Shown: positions 1 through 8,682 of the stretch, one piece after another | Position numbering within the stretch: position 1 is the stretch's first letter | Layout: every line of letters starts with the position of its first letter | From: Sphingomonas sp. Leaf230 | GTDB lineage: Bacteria; Pseudomonadota; Alphaproteobacteria; Sphingomonadales; Sphingomonadaceae | Direction of reading: 5' to 3' | Assembly (NCBI RefSeq): GCF_001421745.1 | Contig: NZ_LMKW01000001.1 | Location: forward strand, 556,174 to 620,173 | DNA: 64,000 nucleotides | Notes under the pieces: model-generated | The model's database searches: none | The model's input: only the letters and a program-made list of their open reading frames with translations | Told to the model about the DNA's origin: nothing | Translations under genes and position numbers: made by a program

Positions 1-62
1 GAGCCGTACCTTGGACGCGGGCGCGCGTATTTCAAGCGTGGCGGGGGCTCGTCCGCGTCGCT
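1..62. other. window edge, no gene called
   Basis: This short GC-rich stretch lies upstream of yqgE. It holds no complete reading frame and could be a promoter region or the end of a neighbouring gene outside the window. No clear ribosome binding site lies at the usual distance from the first ATG of yqgE. Confidence 0.4.
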
Positions 63-635
63 ATGTTCGAACGCATGGACAAGACGCCCTTTCTTTCCGG
101 ACAATTCCTGCTCGCGATGCCGGGGATGAGCGATCCGCGGTTCGCCCGCGCGGTGATCGCGATGTGCAGCCATGACGAGAATGGCGCGATCGGCATCGGG
201 ATCGGTGCTACGATCGACGGACTTGGTTTCCACGACCTGCTCGAACAGTTCGGGATCGAGCCGGGCGATGCGCCGAACGCGCCGGTGCATTTCGGCGGGC
301 CGGTCGAGCCGCGGCGCGGGTTCGTCGTGCATTCGTCCGACTGGGGCGGGCAGGACTCGGTCGACGTCGCCGGCCGGTGGAAGCTGTCGAGTACGGTCGA
401 CGTGCTGCGCGCGATCGCCGAGGGGAAGGGTCCGTCGGAATGGGTCGTGGCGCTGGGCTATGCCGGCTGGGATGGCGGACAGCTCGAGGGTGAGCTGTCG
501 CGGCCGGGGTGGTTCAACGTGCTCGGCGATACGGAATTGCTGTTCGATACCGCTGCGGAGGATCGGTGGACGCTTGCCTTCGCGCAGGCCGGCGTGGATC
601 CGCGGTTGCTGGTGGCGGAGACGGGCACGGCCTGA
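63..635 (+). CDS. yqgE: YqgE/AlgH family protein (UPF0301)
   Basis: This 190-residue protein has the usual YqgE/AlgH length. Visible family signatures are FLSGQFLLAMPGMSDPRFA near the N-terminus, HFGGPVEPRRGFVVHS in the middle and WVVALGYAGWDGGQLEGEL towards the end. The family is cytosolic and has been linked to transcriptional regulation in pseudomonads, but its biochemical role is not established. Two in-frame ATG codons (63 and 75) are possible. No ribosome binding site separates them, so the longer one is given. It is followed by a repeat element and then ahcY on the same strand. Confidence 0.88.
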   Translation: MFERMDKTPFLSGQFLLAMPGMSDPRFARAVIAMCSHDENGAIGIGIGATIDGLGFHDLLEQFGIEPGDAPNAPVHFGGPVEPRRGFVVHSSDWGGQDSVDVAGRWKLSSTVDVLRAIAEGKGPSEWVVALGYAGWDGGQLEGELSRPGWFNVLGDTELLFDTAAEDRWTLAFAQAGVDPRLLVAETGTA

Positions 636-641
636 CTTCTG

Positions 642-747
642 CTCCCCTCCCTGGAAGGGAGGGGCTGGGGGTGGGTCGGCCGGTTGGCTAGCTGTGCGCC
701 CGCCTCAAACCGACCCACCCCCAACCCCTCCCTTCCAGGGAGGGGAG
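642..747. repeat. double-hairpin intergenic repeat
   Basis: About 106 bp form a large inverted repeat. Each end is itself a hairpin (CTCCCCTCCCTGGAAGGGAG at the left, its complement with TTCCAGG at the right), and inner arms GGGGGTGGGTCGG and CCGACCCACCCCC face each other across a short spacer. The architecture resembles REP/BIME or MITE-like elements and recurs elsewhere in the window. It ends before the ahcY regulatory region. Transcribed, it would fold into a cruciform RNA and might attenuate read-through from yqgE. Confidence 0.85.
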
Positions 748-793
748 TCGAAGAAGGGCGATGCAGCTAACGCGAACGGCATCCCCGAGCATC

Positions 794-813
794 ATATAAA
801 GATATCTTTATAT
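794..813. promoter_or_regulatory. perfect 20-bp palindrome upstream of ahcY, candidate SahR-type operator
   Basis: ATATAAAGATATCTTTATAT is a perfect palindrome in otherwise GC-rich DNA, 88 bp before the ahcY start. Methionine-cycle genes (ahcY, metH, metF) of many proteobacteria are controlled by the ArsR-family S-adenosylhomocysteine sensor SahR through AT-rich palindromes containing AAAGATATCTTT-like cores. The assignment to SahR is from memory of that motif and its placement. The regulator gene itself is not in this window. Confidence 0.6.
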
Positions 814-901
814 TTGATTTGAGCCCCTCGATCCCCTAAGTGACACGGCATCCGGCACGGGCATGAGGCTCGCCGATCACAGAATTTCCAGGAGACCCAT
901 C

Positions 902-2323
902 GTGGCCACCACCCTCGCCCCCGCGAAGACCGATTACGTCGTCGCCGACATCAGCCTCGCCGATTTCGGCCGCGCCGAGATCAACATCGCCGAGACCGAG
1001 ATGCCCGGCCTGATGTCGCTGCGCACCGAATTCGGCGCCGCGCAGCCGCTCAAGGGCGCGCGGATCACCGGTTCGCTGCACATGACGATCCAGACCGCCG
1101 TGCTGATCGAGACGCTGACCGCACTCGGCGCCGACGTTCGCTGGGCGACCTGCAACATCTTCTCGACGCAGGACCATGCCGCAGCCGCGATCGCCGCATC
1201 GGGCGTGCCGGTGTTCGCGATCAAGGGCGAGAGCCTCGCGGATTACTGGAACTATGTCGGCGACATCTTCTCGTGGGATCGCGACGTCGAGGGCCAGACC
1301 GCCAACATCATCCTCGACGACGGCGGCGACGCGACGATGTTCGCACTCTGGGGCGCCAAGCTCGAAGCCGGCCACACGATGCCCGAGCCCGAGAACGAGG
1401 AAGAGGTCGAGATGCAGCGTGCGCTCAAGGCGTACGTCGCGAAGAACCCCGGCTATCTCACCGAGACCGTCAAGAACCTGAAGGGCGTCTCGGAAGAGAC
1501 TACGACGGGCGTTCATCGTCTTTACGAGATCGCCAAGAAGGGCGAGCTGCCGTTCCCCGCGATCAACGTCAACGACTCGGTGACCAAGTCGAAGTTCGAC
1601 AACCTCTACGGCTGCAAGGAATCGCTGGTCGACGCGATCCGTCGCGCGACCGACGTCATGCTCGCCGGCAAGGTCGCCTGCGTCGCCGGCTTCGGTGACG
1701 TCGGCAAGGGCTCGGCCCAGTCGCTCCGCAACGGCGGCGCGCGCGTGATGGTCACCGAAGTCGATCCGATCTGCGCACTGCAGGCGGCGATGGAGGGCTT
1801 CGAGGTCGTGACGATGGAAGAGGCCGTGAAGCGCGCCGACATCTTCTGCACCGCGACCGGCAACGCCGACGTCATCACCGCCGATCACATGAAGGCGATG
1901 AAGCCGATGTCGATCGTCTGCAACATCGGCCACTTCGACTCGGAGATCCAGATCGCCGCGCTGTCGAACTACGACTGGACCGAAGTGAAGCCCGGCACCG
2001 ACCTGGTGAAGTTCCCGGACGGCAAGCAGATCATCATCCTGGCGAAGGGTCGCCTGGTGAACCTCGGTTGCGCCACCGGCCACCCGTCGTTCGTGATGTC
2101 GGCCTCGTTCACCAACCAGACGCTCGCGCAGATCGAACTCTGGACCAAGGGCGAGAACTACAAGAACGAAGTCTACGTCCTGCCCAAGCACCTCGACGAG
2201 AAGGTCGCGATGCTCCACCTCGAGAAGCTCGGCGTGAAGCTGTCGAAGCTTTCGGACAAGCAGGCCGGCTACATCGGCGTGCCGGTCGAGGGCCCGTTCA
2301 AGCCGGACCACTACCGCTACTGA
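902..2323 (+). CDS. ahcY: adenosylhomocysteinase (S-adenosyl-L-homocysteine hydrolase)
   Basis: AhcY reversibly hydrolyses S-adenosylhomocysteine to homocysteine and adenosine with tightly bound NAD, recycling the by-product of SAM-dependent methylation. The 473-residue product has family blocks [34 protein letters not shown], the NAD-binding [19 protein letters not shown], and the C-terminal [10 protein letters not shown]. The GTG at 902 is chosen because AGGAGA lies six bases before it and the protein then begins [14 protein letters not shown]. An in-frame ATG at 863 has no such site. A palindromic operator lies upstream and a strong terminator follows, so it is probably monocistronic. Confidence 0.97.
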   Translation: MATTLAPAKTDYVVADISLADFGRAEINIAETEMPGLMSLRTEFGAAQPLKGARITGSLHMTIQTAVLIETLTALGADVRWATCNIFSTQDHAAAAIAASGVPVFAIKGESLADYWNYVGDIFSWDRDVEGQTANIILDDGGDATMFALWGAKLEAGHTMPEPENEEEVEMQRALKAYVAKNPGYLTETVKNLKGVSEETTTGVHRLYEIAKKGELPFPAINVNDSVTKSKFDNLYGCKESLVDAIRRATDVMLAGKVACVAGFGDVGKGSAQSLRNGGARVMVTEVDPICALQAAMEGFEVVTMEEAVKRADIFCTATGNADVITADHMKAMKPMSIVCNIGHFDSEIQIAALSNYDWTEVKPGTDLVKFPDGKQIIILAKGRLVNLGCATGHPSFVMSASFTNQTLAQIELWTKGENYKNEVYVLPKHLDEKVAMLHLEKLGVKLSKLSDKQAGYIGVPVEGPFKPDHYRY

Positions 2324-2348
2324 TCTTAGGGATTTAGTAGGGTTTTCG

Positions 2349-2385
2349 AAAGCCGCGTCCGCGATTAGGCGGGCGCGGCTTTTTC
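2349..2385 (+). terminator. rho-independent terminator of ahcY
   Basis: A GC-rich hairpin (AAGCCGCGTCCGC paired with GGGCGCGGCTT) is followed by a run of five T residues, 26 bp after the ahcY stop codon. Confidence 0.85.
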
Positions 2386-2398
2386 GTTACGCATCCGT

Positions 2399-2414
2399 GT
2401 TGCAGCTCTGCAAC
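2399..2414. promoter_or_regulatory. inverted repeat in the TonB-receptor leader
   Basis: GTTGCAG and CTGCAAC are perfect 7-bp arms with a 2-bp spacer, 94 bp ahead of the receptor start. A second hairpin, CTGCCCG and CGGGCAG (2432-2438 and 2449-2455), lies closer to the gene. Either could be a repressor site or a leader structure. No regulator is recognised. Confidence 0.4.
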
Positions 2415-2507
2415 ATGTTTGTAATGTTTTGCTGCCCGGATTGAAAAACGGGCAGGAAAGGTGTCCTTCTGACCTCAGTAAAAGATTGGGTTCAGGGGTT
2501 ATTTAAT

Positions 2508-5500
2508 ATGACTGGCATGCCGATCCGGAAGTCCGGATTGTTCGTAACAGCGTCGACGGTGGCGTTCGTATTAGTCTCAATGATCCCGGCAGCGGCGCAG
2601 ACTGCAACACCGGTTGACGCGCAAAGCCAGGCGCCCGGCACCGATCCAACAGCTCCGGTTGGTTCGGACACTACGACGGGCGCAGTTGCACAGACAGTGG
2701 CGGCCGAAGCCAATGCCGGCAGCGAGATCGTCGTCACCGGTTCGCGCATCGCGCGGCCGACGCTCAATTCGCCTATCCCCGTCACCACCGTGACGCAGGC
2801 CGACCTGACGCGGACCGGCGCTGTCGTGATCGGCGACGTGCTGAACGACCTGCCGTCGCTGCGCTCGACCTACAGTCAGGCGAACTCGACCCAGTTCATC
2901 GGTACTGCCGGCATCAACCTGCTCGATCTTCGTGGTCTTGGGCCATCGCGTACGCTGGTTCTCGTCAACGGCCGCCGTCACATCACCGGATCGACCGGCG
3001 AGTTTCTCGTCGACACCAACACGATCCCGACCGACCTGATCGACCGCGTCGACATCGTTACCGGCGGTAGCTCGGCGGTGTATGGTTCGGACGCCATGGC
3101 CGGTGTCGTGAACTTCGTGCTGAAGCGCAATTTCGACGGCGTATCGCTTAATGCCCAGAGCGGGATCGCGGATCGCGGCAATCGCGGTACATATCGCCTG
3201 TCGGGCACCTTCGGGACTAACTTCGCCGAGGGGCGCGGCAACATCGCGCTCGGTCTCGAATATAACCAGGCCGATCTGCTGACTTATACCGACCGTCCGG
3301 GGTTGACCGGTGCCTATGATGGCCGGAACCAGTTCCAGCGTGTCGCGACCAACGCGTCCGGTCAGCCGCAGCGGACTTTCCTAACGGGTGTCCGTAGCTT
3401 CGGCTATGACAATGGCGGCAACTTCATCGCCTATAACGGCGGCAATCTGCTGGGCTGCGGTGGTGGCGTAGCTGCTGCCTGTCGTGCGAACGGCGCTCCC
3501 CGCGTGTTCGGCTTCGGGTCGAACGGGCAACTCTCCGAGTATAATTACGGGAATGATTTCCGCCCGGTAGGCTCGAACAACAACCAGAACGGCAGCGGCG
3601 CGACGCTGACCGATATGGGTACGTTGGATCCGTCGCTCAAGCGCTACGTCGCAAACCTGATCGGCCATTACGACGTATCGGAAGCGTTCAAGCCGTTCTT
3701 CGAAGCGAAGTTCGTGCGCGTTGAAAGCTTTGCCCAGTCGAGCGGTACGTTCAACCAAGGTGGATCGCAGGGGACCGATGCCGAGGGCGAGACGTATCTT
3801 GGTGGGGGCGTGCCGATCGCGTTCGACAACGCGTTCCTCAATCCTCAGGCTGCGGCGACCATCCGGTCGTTGTTGCCGGCAGGCTCCGAGTATTTCCGCC
3901 TCAATCGCAACAACACCGATCTCGGCACGCGTGATGAGGCCGATCGTCGCGATACCTATCGCATCGTCGTCGGTGCAGAGGGGACTTTCAACGACGACTG
4001 GAAGTATGATTTCTCGATAAACTACGGCGAATTCCGTACGAAGTCGAAATTCTACAACAACCAGTTCCAGTCGCGCTTCTACAACGCGATCGATGCGGTC
4101 CGTAACGGGGCCGGCCAGATCGTCTGCCGCATCAACCAGGCGACTGTCGTCGATCCGTCGTGCGCTCCGCTCAACATCCTGGGCGGGGGGCGGGCTAGCC
4201 AGGCCGCGCTGAACTACATCAACACGACCTCGACCAGCCGCGGCAAGGCGACTGAGTTCGACGTGACGGGCAACATCGTCGGGGATAGCTCGCAGCTGTT
4301 CGAACTGCCCGGCGGTCCGGTCCGGTTCGCGGTCGGCGGCGAGTATCGTCGCGAAACGGCGTTCTCGGCGTATGACGATACCATTAAGGGCGGCGACACG
4401 TTCTTCAACGTCATCCCCGACTTCCGTCCACCCGCATTCGCCGTGAAGGAAGCGTATGGCGAGATCGAAATTCCTCTGTTGAAGGACATCAGCTTCGCCA
4501 AGGAGCTGACGATCAACGCTGCAGGTCGTGTCGCGGATTACAAGGGGTCCACGGGAACGGTCTATGCCTATAACTTCGGCGGGATCTATGCGCCGATCAA
4601 CGACATCAAGTTCCGCGTGAACTATTCGCGGTCGGTCCGGGCGCCTACGCTTGGCGATCTGTACGCTTCGAACAGCCAGGACTTCCCGCAGCTCGACGAT
4701 CCGTGCGATGTCAACTTCATCACCACGGGGCGCTCGACCCGTGCTGCAAACTGTGCGGCAGCAGGTGTTCCGGCTGGTTTCATCAACAGCACGGCCCGGG
4801 CTGGTTCCACTGAAATCCTGTCAGGCGGCAATCCCAACCTACAGGCGGAGAAGTCACGGAGCTGGACCTATGGTGCGATCTTCCAGCCCAGCTTCCTTCC
4901 AGGCTTTGCGCTCACGGTCGATTATTACGACATCAAGATCAACAAGGTCATCAACGCTGTCGACGCACAGACGATTCTCGATGCCTGCTATGACGCTCCG
5001 ACGCTGACCAACCAGTTCTGCAGCCTGATCAATCCGCGCCAGGCGAACGGCCTGTTCGCACGGCCGGCGCTGTTGCAGAGCACGGTCAACTTCGCCGCGC
5101 TCAAGGCCAAGGGCATTGATTTCGACGCCAGCTACAACCGCCGGTTCGGTGCGGACACCAAGGCTGCGGTGCGCGTGGTGGGGACCTGGGTCCGCGACCG
5201 GACCGACTTCCCGTATCTCGACGAGCCGAGCCGCCCCGACCGGGTGAAGGGCGAGCTTGGCGATCCGATCTGGAACGTCAACGCATCGGTCGACCTGACG
5301 CACAAGAACTTCACGATCGGCTATCAGGTCCGCTATATCGGCCGCCAGTCAATCACCGATTGGGAGGCGCAGCACGACACAAACGGCGTTCCTGCGCTCA
5401 ACCCGAACTATGCCGACGTCGTCTATTATCCGAAGGTGTTCTATCATGCGGTTCGCGCGTCGGTCGACGTCGACAAGCGCTTCACCTTGTACGGCGGCGT

Positions 5501-5615
5501 CGATAACCTGACCAATAAGAAGCCGCCTTACGGTCTGCTCGGCAATGGCGATGGCGACGCGATCTACGACAACATTGGTCGCGCGATGTACATCGGCGCT
5601 TCGGTGAAGCTGTAA
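2508..5615 (+). CDS. TonB-dependent outer-membrane receptor (1035 aa)
   Basis: The product is a large outer-membrane beta-barrel that would import a scarce ligand using TonB energy. A signal peptide ends near residue 30 (VSMIPAAAQ). A TonB-box-like SEIVVTGSRI is at about 72. The plug domain follows (LLDLRGLGPSRTLVLVNGRR; VDIVTGGSSAVYGSDAMAGV), then the barrel, with the typical end DNIGRAMYIGASVKL. The RGLG..RTLVLVNGRR plug type is abundant in sphingomonads and does not reveal the ligand. The gene stands alone between the ahcY terminator and its own terminator, separating ahcY from divL. No transporter or catabolic partner is adjacent, so the substrate is unknown. Confidence 0.93.
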   Translation: MTGMPIRKSGLFVTASTVAFVLVSMIPAAAQTATPVDAQSQAPGTDPTAPVGSDTTTGAVAQTVAAEANAGSEIVVTGSRIARPTLNSPIPVTTVTQADLTRTGAVVIGDVLNDLPSLRSTYSQANSTQFIGTAGINLLDLRGLGPSRTLVLVNGRRHITGSTGEFLVDTNTIPTDLIDRVDIVTGGSSAVYGSDAMAGVVNFVLKRNFDGVSLNAQSGIADRGNRGTYRLSGTFGTNFAEGRGNIALGLEYNQADLLTYTDRPGLTGAYDGRNQFQRVATNASGQPQRTFLTGVRSFGYDNGGNFIAYNGGNLLGCGGGVAAACRANGAPRVFGFGSNGQLSEYNYGNDFRPVGSNNNQNGSGATLTDMGTLDPSLKRYVANLIGHYDVSEAFKPFFEAKFVRVESFAQSSGTFNQGGSQGTDAEGETYLGGGVPIAFDNAFLNPQAAATIRSLLPAGSEYFRLNRNNTDLGTRDEADRRDTYRIVVGAEGTFNDDWKYDFSINYGEFRTKSKFYNNQFQSRFYNAIDAVRNGAGQIVCRINQATVVDPSCAPLNILGGGRASQAALNYINTTSTSRGKATEFDVTGNIVGDSSQLFELPGGPVRFAVGGEYRRETAFSAYDDTIKGGDTFFNVIPDFRPPAFAVKEAYGEIEIPLLKDISFAKELTINAAGRVADYKGSTGTVYAYNFGGIYAPINDIKFRVNYSRSVRAPTLGDLYASNSQDFPQLDDPCDVNFITTGRSTRAANCAAAGVPAGFINSTARAGSTEILSGGNPNLQAEKSRSWTYGAIFQPSFLPGFALTVDYYDIKINKVINAVDAQTILDACYDAPTLTNQFCSLINPRQANGLFARPALLQSTVNFAALKAKGIDFDASYNRRFGADTKAAVRVVGTWVRDRTDFPYLDEPSRPDRVKGELGDPIWNVNASVDLTHKNFTIGYQVRYIGRQSITDWEAQHDTNGVPALNPNYADVVYYPKVFYHAVRASVDVDKRFTLYGGVDNLTNKKPPYGLLGNGDGDAIYDNIGRAMYIGASVKL

Positions 5616-5646
5616 GCGTAAGCCAGGTTCTATCGGTTAGATCGAG

Positions 5647-5680
5647 AAGGGCGGTCCTTATGTCGGGCCCGCCCTTTTCC
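5647..5680 (+). terminator. terminator after the TonB receptor
   Basis: Arms AAGGGCGG and CCGCCCTT enclose a 14-base loop and are followed by TTCC, 31 bp beyond the receptor stop codon. It separates the receptor from divL. Confidence 0.65.
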
Positions 5681-5753
5681 TTGTCTCGTGGCTTTCCCCT
5701 GGGGGACGGTTTAGCCTACATGGTCCGATGATGTCGCTACGGGCTTCCCGATA

Positions 5754-8114
5754 ATGGTCCTGGGGATCGGTGCCGCCGTGATGGTAGGGGCGTTGCTGCT
5801 CCTGGTGATCCTCGCCGGCTTGGTACTGCTATACATCGGACTGCAAGCCCGTTCCGACGCCGCGGAAGTGATAGAGGTGCGCGCGCAGTTGCAGACGATC
5901 CTCGATGGATCGCCGGCGATCGTGACGGTGATCCGTTCTGGCGGGCGGATCGAGATGACGCAGCGGATGGCGGACTGGCTTGGGCTTGGGGCGCCGCCTC
6001 GGTCGATCGCGGAGCTTGCTGCCGGGGGGACGGGGCTGTCTGCCGACGATGCAGCGCGGCTTATTGCCGACGTCACGGCGGCGCAGCGGTCGGGGCGGGC
6101 TTTCGTGCGGTCAGTGCGGTTGCAGGGTTCGACGCGAGCGATCACGTTTCGCGGTGGGCGCGCGCCGGGCGAGATGGGCGCGACCGGGGCGGTATTGCTC
6201 TGGGCGTTCGATGCGACCGACAGCGAGGCGGAGATCGCGCGACTTGGTTCCGAGACCGCGCGACTCGGTGAGGCGTATGAGTCGCTGACGGGGCTGATCG
6301 AGGCGGCACCGATGCCGATGTGGTATCGCGCGACCGACTTGCGACTGGCGATGGTGAACTCGGCCTATGTCGACGCGGTCGAGGGGCGCGATGCCGCGGA
6401 CGTCGTCGCGCGTGGGCTGGAACTGGTCGAGGGATCCGGGCGTGGCGGGCCGCTCGCTGGTGCTGCGGTCGCGCGCGAGCAGGGACGCCCGCATCAGCAG
6501 GTCCTGCCCGCGACGATCGACGGTGCGCGACGGTCGCTGGAAATCTACGACGTACCGTTGCCGAGCGGCGGGGTGGCCGGGTTTGCGATCGATATCGAGG
6601 AACTGGAACAGGCACGGTCGGGCGCCAAGCGCTTTGCCGAAGCCCAGCGTGCGATGCTCGACCGGTTGTCGGCGGGCGTGGCGCAGTTCGGCGGGGATCG
6701 GTCGCTCGTGTTCTGCAACCAGCCGTTTCGGCGGATGTTCGCAATGCGGAGCGAATGGCTCGCCGATCGGCCCGAGTTCGACCGCGTGCTGGAGCGGATG
6801 CGCGAGGCGAACCGCCTGCCCGAAGTTCGCGACTTTCCAAGCTGGAAGGCGGAGCGGCGCGACTGGTTCATGCAGACCGGCTCGGCCCAGGGTGGCGGCG
6901 CGATGGAGGAGAATTGGCACCTGCGCGGCGGCACGCACCTGCGCGTCGTCGCGCAGCCGCTTCCCGATGGCGGCTTGCTGCTCATCTTCGAGGATCGCAC
7001 CGAGCAGGTCCAGCTTGCCAGCGCGCGCGACACGTTGCTGCGGGTGCGGACGGCGACGTTCGACAACCTGTTCGAGGCGCTCGGCGTGTTCGCGGCGGAT
7101 GGTCGGTTGCAGCTTTGGAACAACCGGTTTCGCGCGCTGTGGGGCCTGGAGGAAGAGTTTCTCGCCTCGCACCCCCGCGTCGACGCTTTTGCCGAAGCGG
7201 CGGGGGCCAAGCTTGCGACACCTGGCCGGTCGGCACTGATCCCGGATCTCGTGCGATCGGCGACGGTCGGGCGGCAGCAACGCGGCGGGCGCGTGGCATT
7301 TGCGGACGGGCGGCATTTCGAGTTTGCCGGCGTGCCGTTACCTGACGGGAATGCGCTGTTCACGATGCTAGACATCACCGACAGCCGCCGCGCGGAGCAG
7401 GCGTTGCGCGATCGTGCGGATGCGCTCGAGGCGACCGACAAGGTGAAGACCGCGTTCGTCGCGAATATGAGCTATGAACTGCGCACGCCACTGACGTCGA
7501 TCAGCGGGTTCGCGGAGATGTTGCATGGCGGATATGCCGGCGCGCTGACGCCGCAGGCCGAGGGCTATGTCGGGGCGATTCTCGAGTCCGTCGAGCGGCT
7601 GGGGTTGCTGGTCGACGACGTGCTCGACCTGACGCGCGCGGAGAGCGATCGTGCGGAAACCGATCGCAGCGACGTGGACCTCGCAGCTACCGTGCGCGCC
7701 GCGGCGGAAACGATCCTGCCGTCGGCCAAGCGACGTAAACTCGACTTCGCGATCGAGGTCGCGCGCTCGACGGGCCGCGTGAACGGCAATCCGAAGCGGC
7801 TGAAGGAGGTCGTCGAGCATCTGTTGCGCCATGCGGTCGCGGCGACGCCGGACGGCGGGCGGGTGCTGCTGCATACCGACGGTAATGCGACGTCGGCGCG
7901 GATCGTGGTGTCGGACGATGGGGTTGGGATGGATGCGGAGGCGGTGGCGCATGCGTTCGACCGGTTTGCGGAGTCGAAGCCTATGGGGGATCGCGCTCTG
8001 GGTCTCGGATTGCCGTTGGCGAAACAGTTCGTCGAGGCACACGGCGGGACGATCGAGCTTATGTCCGAACCCGGCGCCGGCACGCTGATCACCGTCGAGC
8101 TACCACGCCGATGA
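5754..8114 (+). CDS. divL: DivL-like tyrosine-box sensor kinase
   Basis: This 786-residue protein has one N-terminal membrane segment (about 5-30), several PAS-like repeats (about 45-560), then a histidine-kinase dimerisation and ATPase region. The H-box reads FVANMSYELRTPLTS: the phospho-accepting His is replaced by Tyr574, the hallmark of DivL. The N-box is degenerate (EHLLRHAVAAT), while G-boxes VSDDGVGMD and GLGLPLAKQF remain. In Caulobacter, DivL binds DivK~P and modulates CckA, hence CtrA, largely without classic kinase activity. The downstream tsaE-amgK-murU-addB-addA-trxA order supports the assignment. An in-frame stop at 5712 makes ATG 5754 the first possible ATG, although its ribosome binding site is poor. 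Confidence 0.87.
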   Translation: MVLGIGAAVMVGALLLLVILAGLVLLYIGLQARSDAAEVIEVRAQLQTILDGSPAIVTVIRSGGRIEMTQRMADWLGLGAPPRSIAELAAGGTGLSADDAARLIADVTAAQRSGRAFVRSVRLQGSTRAITFRGGRAPGEMGATGAVLLWAFDATDSEAEIARLGSETARLGEAYESLTGLIEAAPMPMWYRATDLRLAMVNSAYVDAVEGRDAADVVARGLELVEGSGRGGPLAGAAVAREQGRPHQQVLPATIDGARRSLEIYDVPLPSGGVAGFAIDIEELEQARSGAKRFAEAQRAMLDRLSAGVAQFGGDRSLVFCNQPFRRMFAMRSEWLADRPEFDRVLERMREANRLPEVRDFPSWKAERRDWFMQTGSAQGGGAMEENWHLRGGTHLRVVAQPLPDGGLLLIFEDRTEQVQLASARDTLLRVRTATFDNLFEALGVFAADGRLQLWNNRFRALWGLEEEFLASHPRVDAFAEAAGAKLATPGRSALIPDLVRSATVGRQQRGGRVAFADGRHFEFAGVPLPDGNALFTMLDITDSRRAEQALRDRADALEATDKVKTAFVANMSYELRTPLTSISGFAEMLHGGYAGALTPQAEGYVGAILESVERLGLLVDDVLDLTRAESDRAETDRSDVDLAATVRAAAETILPSAKRRKLDFAIEVARSTGRVNGNPKRLKEVVEHLLRHAVAATPDGGRVLLHTDGNATSARIVVSDDGVGMDAEAVAHAFDRFAESKPMGDRALGLGLPLAKQFVEAHGGTIELMSEPGAGTLITVELPRR

Positions 8115-8130
8115 GCGCCGATCTTCTGCC

Positions 8131-8229
8131 CCCTCTCCCCTCCGGGGAGAGGGTCGGGGTGAGGGGTCGCCGAGCAGCGCAGCGCCTCGAACGGCCCCTC
8201 ACCCAACCCTCTCCCCGAGGGGGAGAGGG
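8131..8229. repeat. double-hairpin repeat (CCCTCTCCCC family) between divL and tsaE
   Basis: About 99 bp: left hairpin CCCTCTCCCC-TCC-GGGGAGAGGG, inner arms GGGTGAGGGG/CCCCTCACCC, and right hairpin ending GGGGGAGAGGG. It is the same family as the copies at 24053 and 27638. Its right edge lies four to ten bases before the tsaE start codon, so it provides the purine-rich sequence where the ribosome binding site should be. Confidence 0.88.
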
Positions 8230-8238
8230 CTCGTGCGC

Positions 8239-8682
8239 ATGATCCGTCTACCCGACCCGCAAGCCACCGAAGCGTTCGGGGCTATGCTTGCCAAGCGCGT
8301 TCGACCCGGCGACGTGATCACTCTTGTGGGCACGCTCGGCTCCGGCAAGACCAGTGTCGCCCGCGGCCTCCTCGCCGCACTCGGCCTCGCCGGAGAGGCA
8401 CCATCGCCCAGCTTCGCGATCGTCCAGCCCTACGAGCCACCCGAAGTGCGCTTTCCCGTACTGCACGTTGACCTCTACCGCATCGACGACCCCGCCGAGA
8501 TCGAGGAACTCGCGCTCGACGACGCGCGCTACGATTCGCTCCTGCTGGTTGAATGGCCGGAACGCGCAGGCCCGGATTACTGGCCGGATGCGCTTCGCCT
8601 GAGCCTGACGATCGAGCCGGACGGCACGCGCAGCTTGACTATCGGCGTGCCGGAAGCTTGGAAGTCGCGATGGCCGACATGA
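8239..8682 (+). CDS. tsaE: tRNA threonylcarbamoyladenosine biosynthesis ATPase TsaE
   Basis: TsaE is the P-loop ATPase that acts with TsaB and TsaD to place the t6A modification at position 37 of ANN-decoding tRNAs. The product is 147 residues, the usual size. It shows the Walker A motif LVGTLGSGKTS near residue 30 and the family signatures SPSFAIVQPY and VLHVDLYRIDDPAEIEEL, and ends with LLLVEWPERAG. An alternative start is GTG 8233. ATG 8239 has the better spacing from GGGAGAGGG, which belongs to the preceding repeat. The stop overlaps the next gene, so translation is probably coupled. Confidence 0.93.
   Translation: MIRLPDPQATEAFGAMLAKRVRPGDVITLVGTLGSGKTSVARGLLAALGLAGEAPSPSFAIVQPYEPPEVRFPVLHVDLYRIDDPAEIEELALDDARYDSLLLVEWPERAGPDYWPDALRLSLTIEPDGTRSLTIGVPEAWKSRWPT

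Noticed and set aside
642..901. A possible SAH or SAM riboswitch before ahcY
   Set aside because: The only structure is the double-hairpin repeat and an AT-rich palindrome; no riboswitch core pattern is recognisable.
836..2311. A 491-codon open frame antisense to ahcY, and similar long antisense frames under secA (19776-21218), lepA (39538-41163), recG (28169-29653) and the second TonB receptor (42171-44060)
   Set aside because: They mirror highly conserved genes, are rich in Arg/His/Asp/Val as expected from GC-rich complement reading, and show no protein family.
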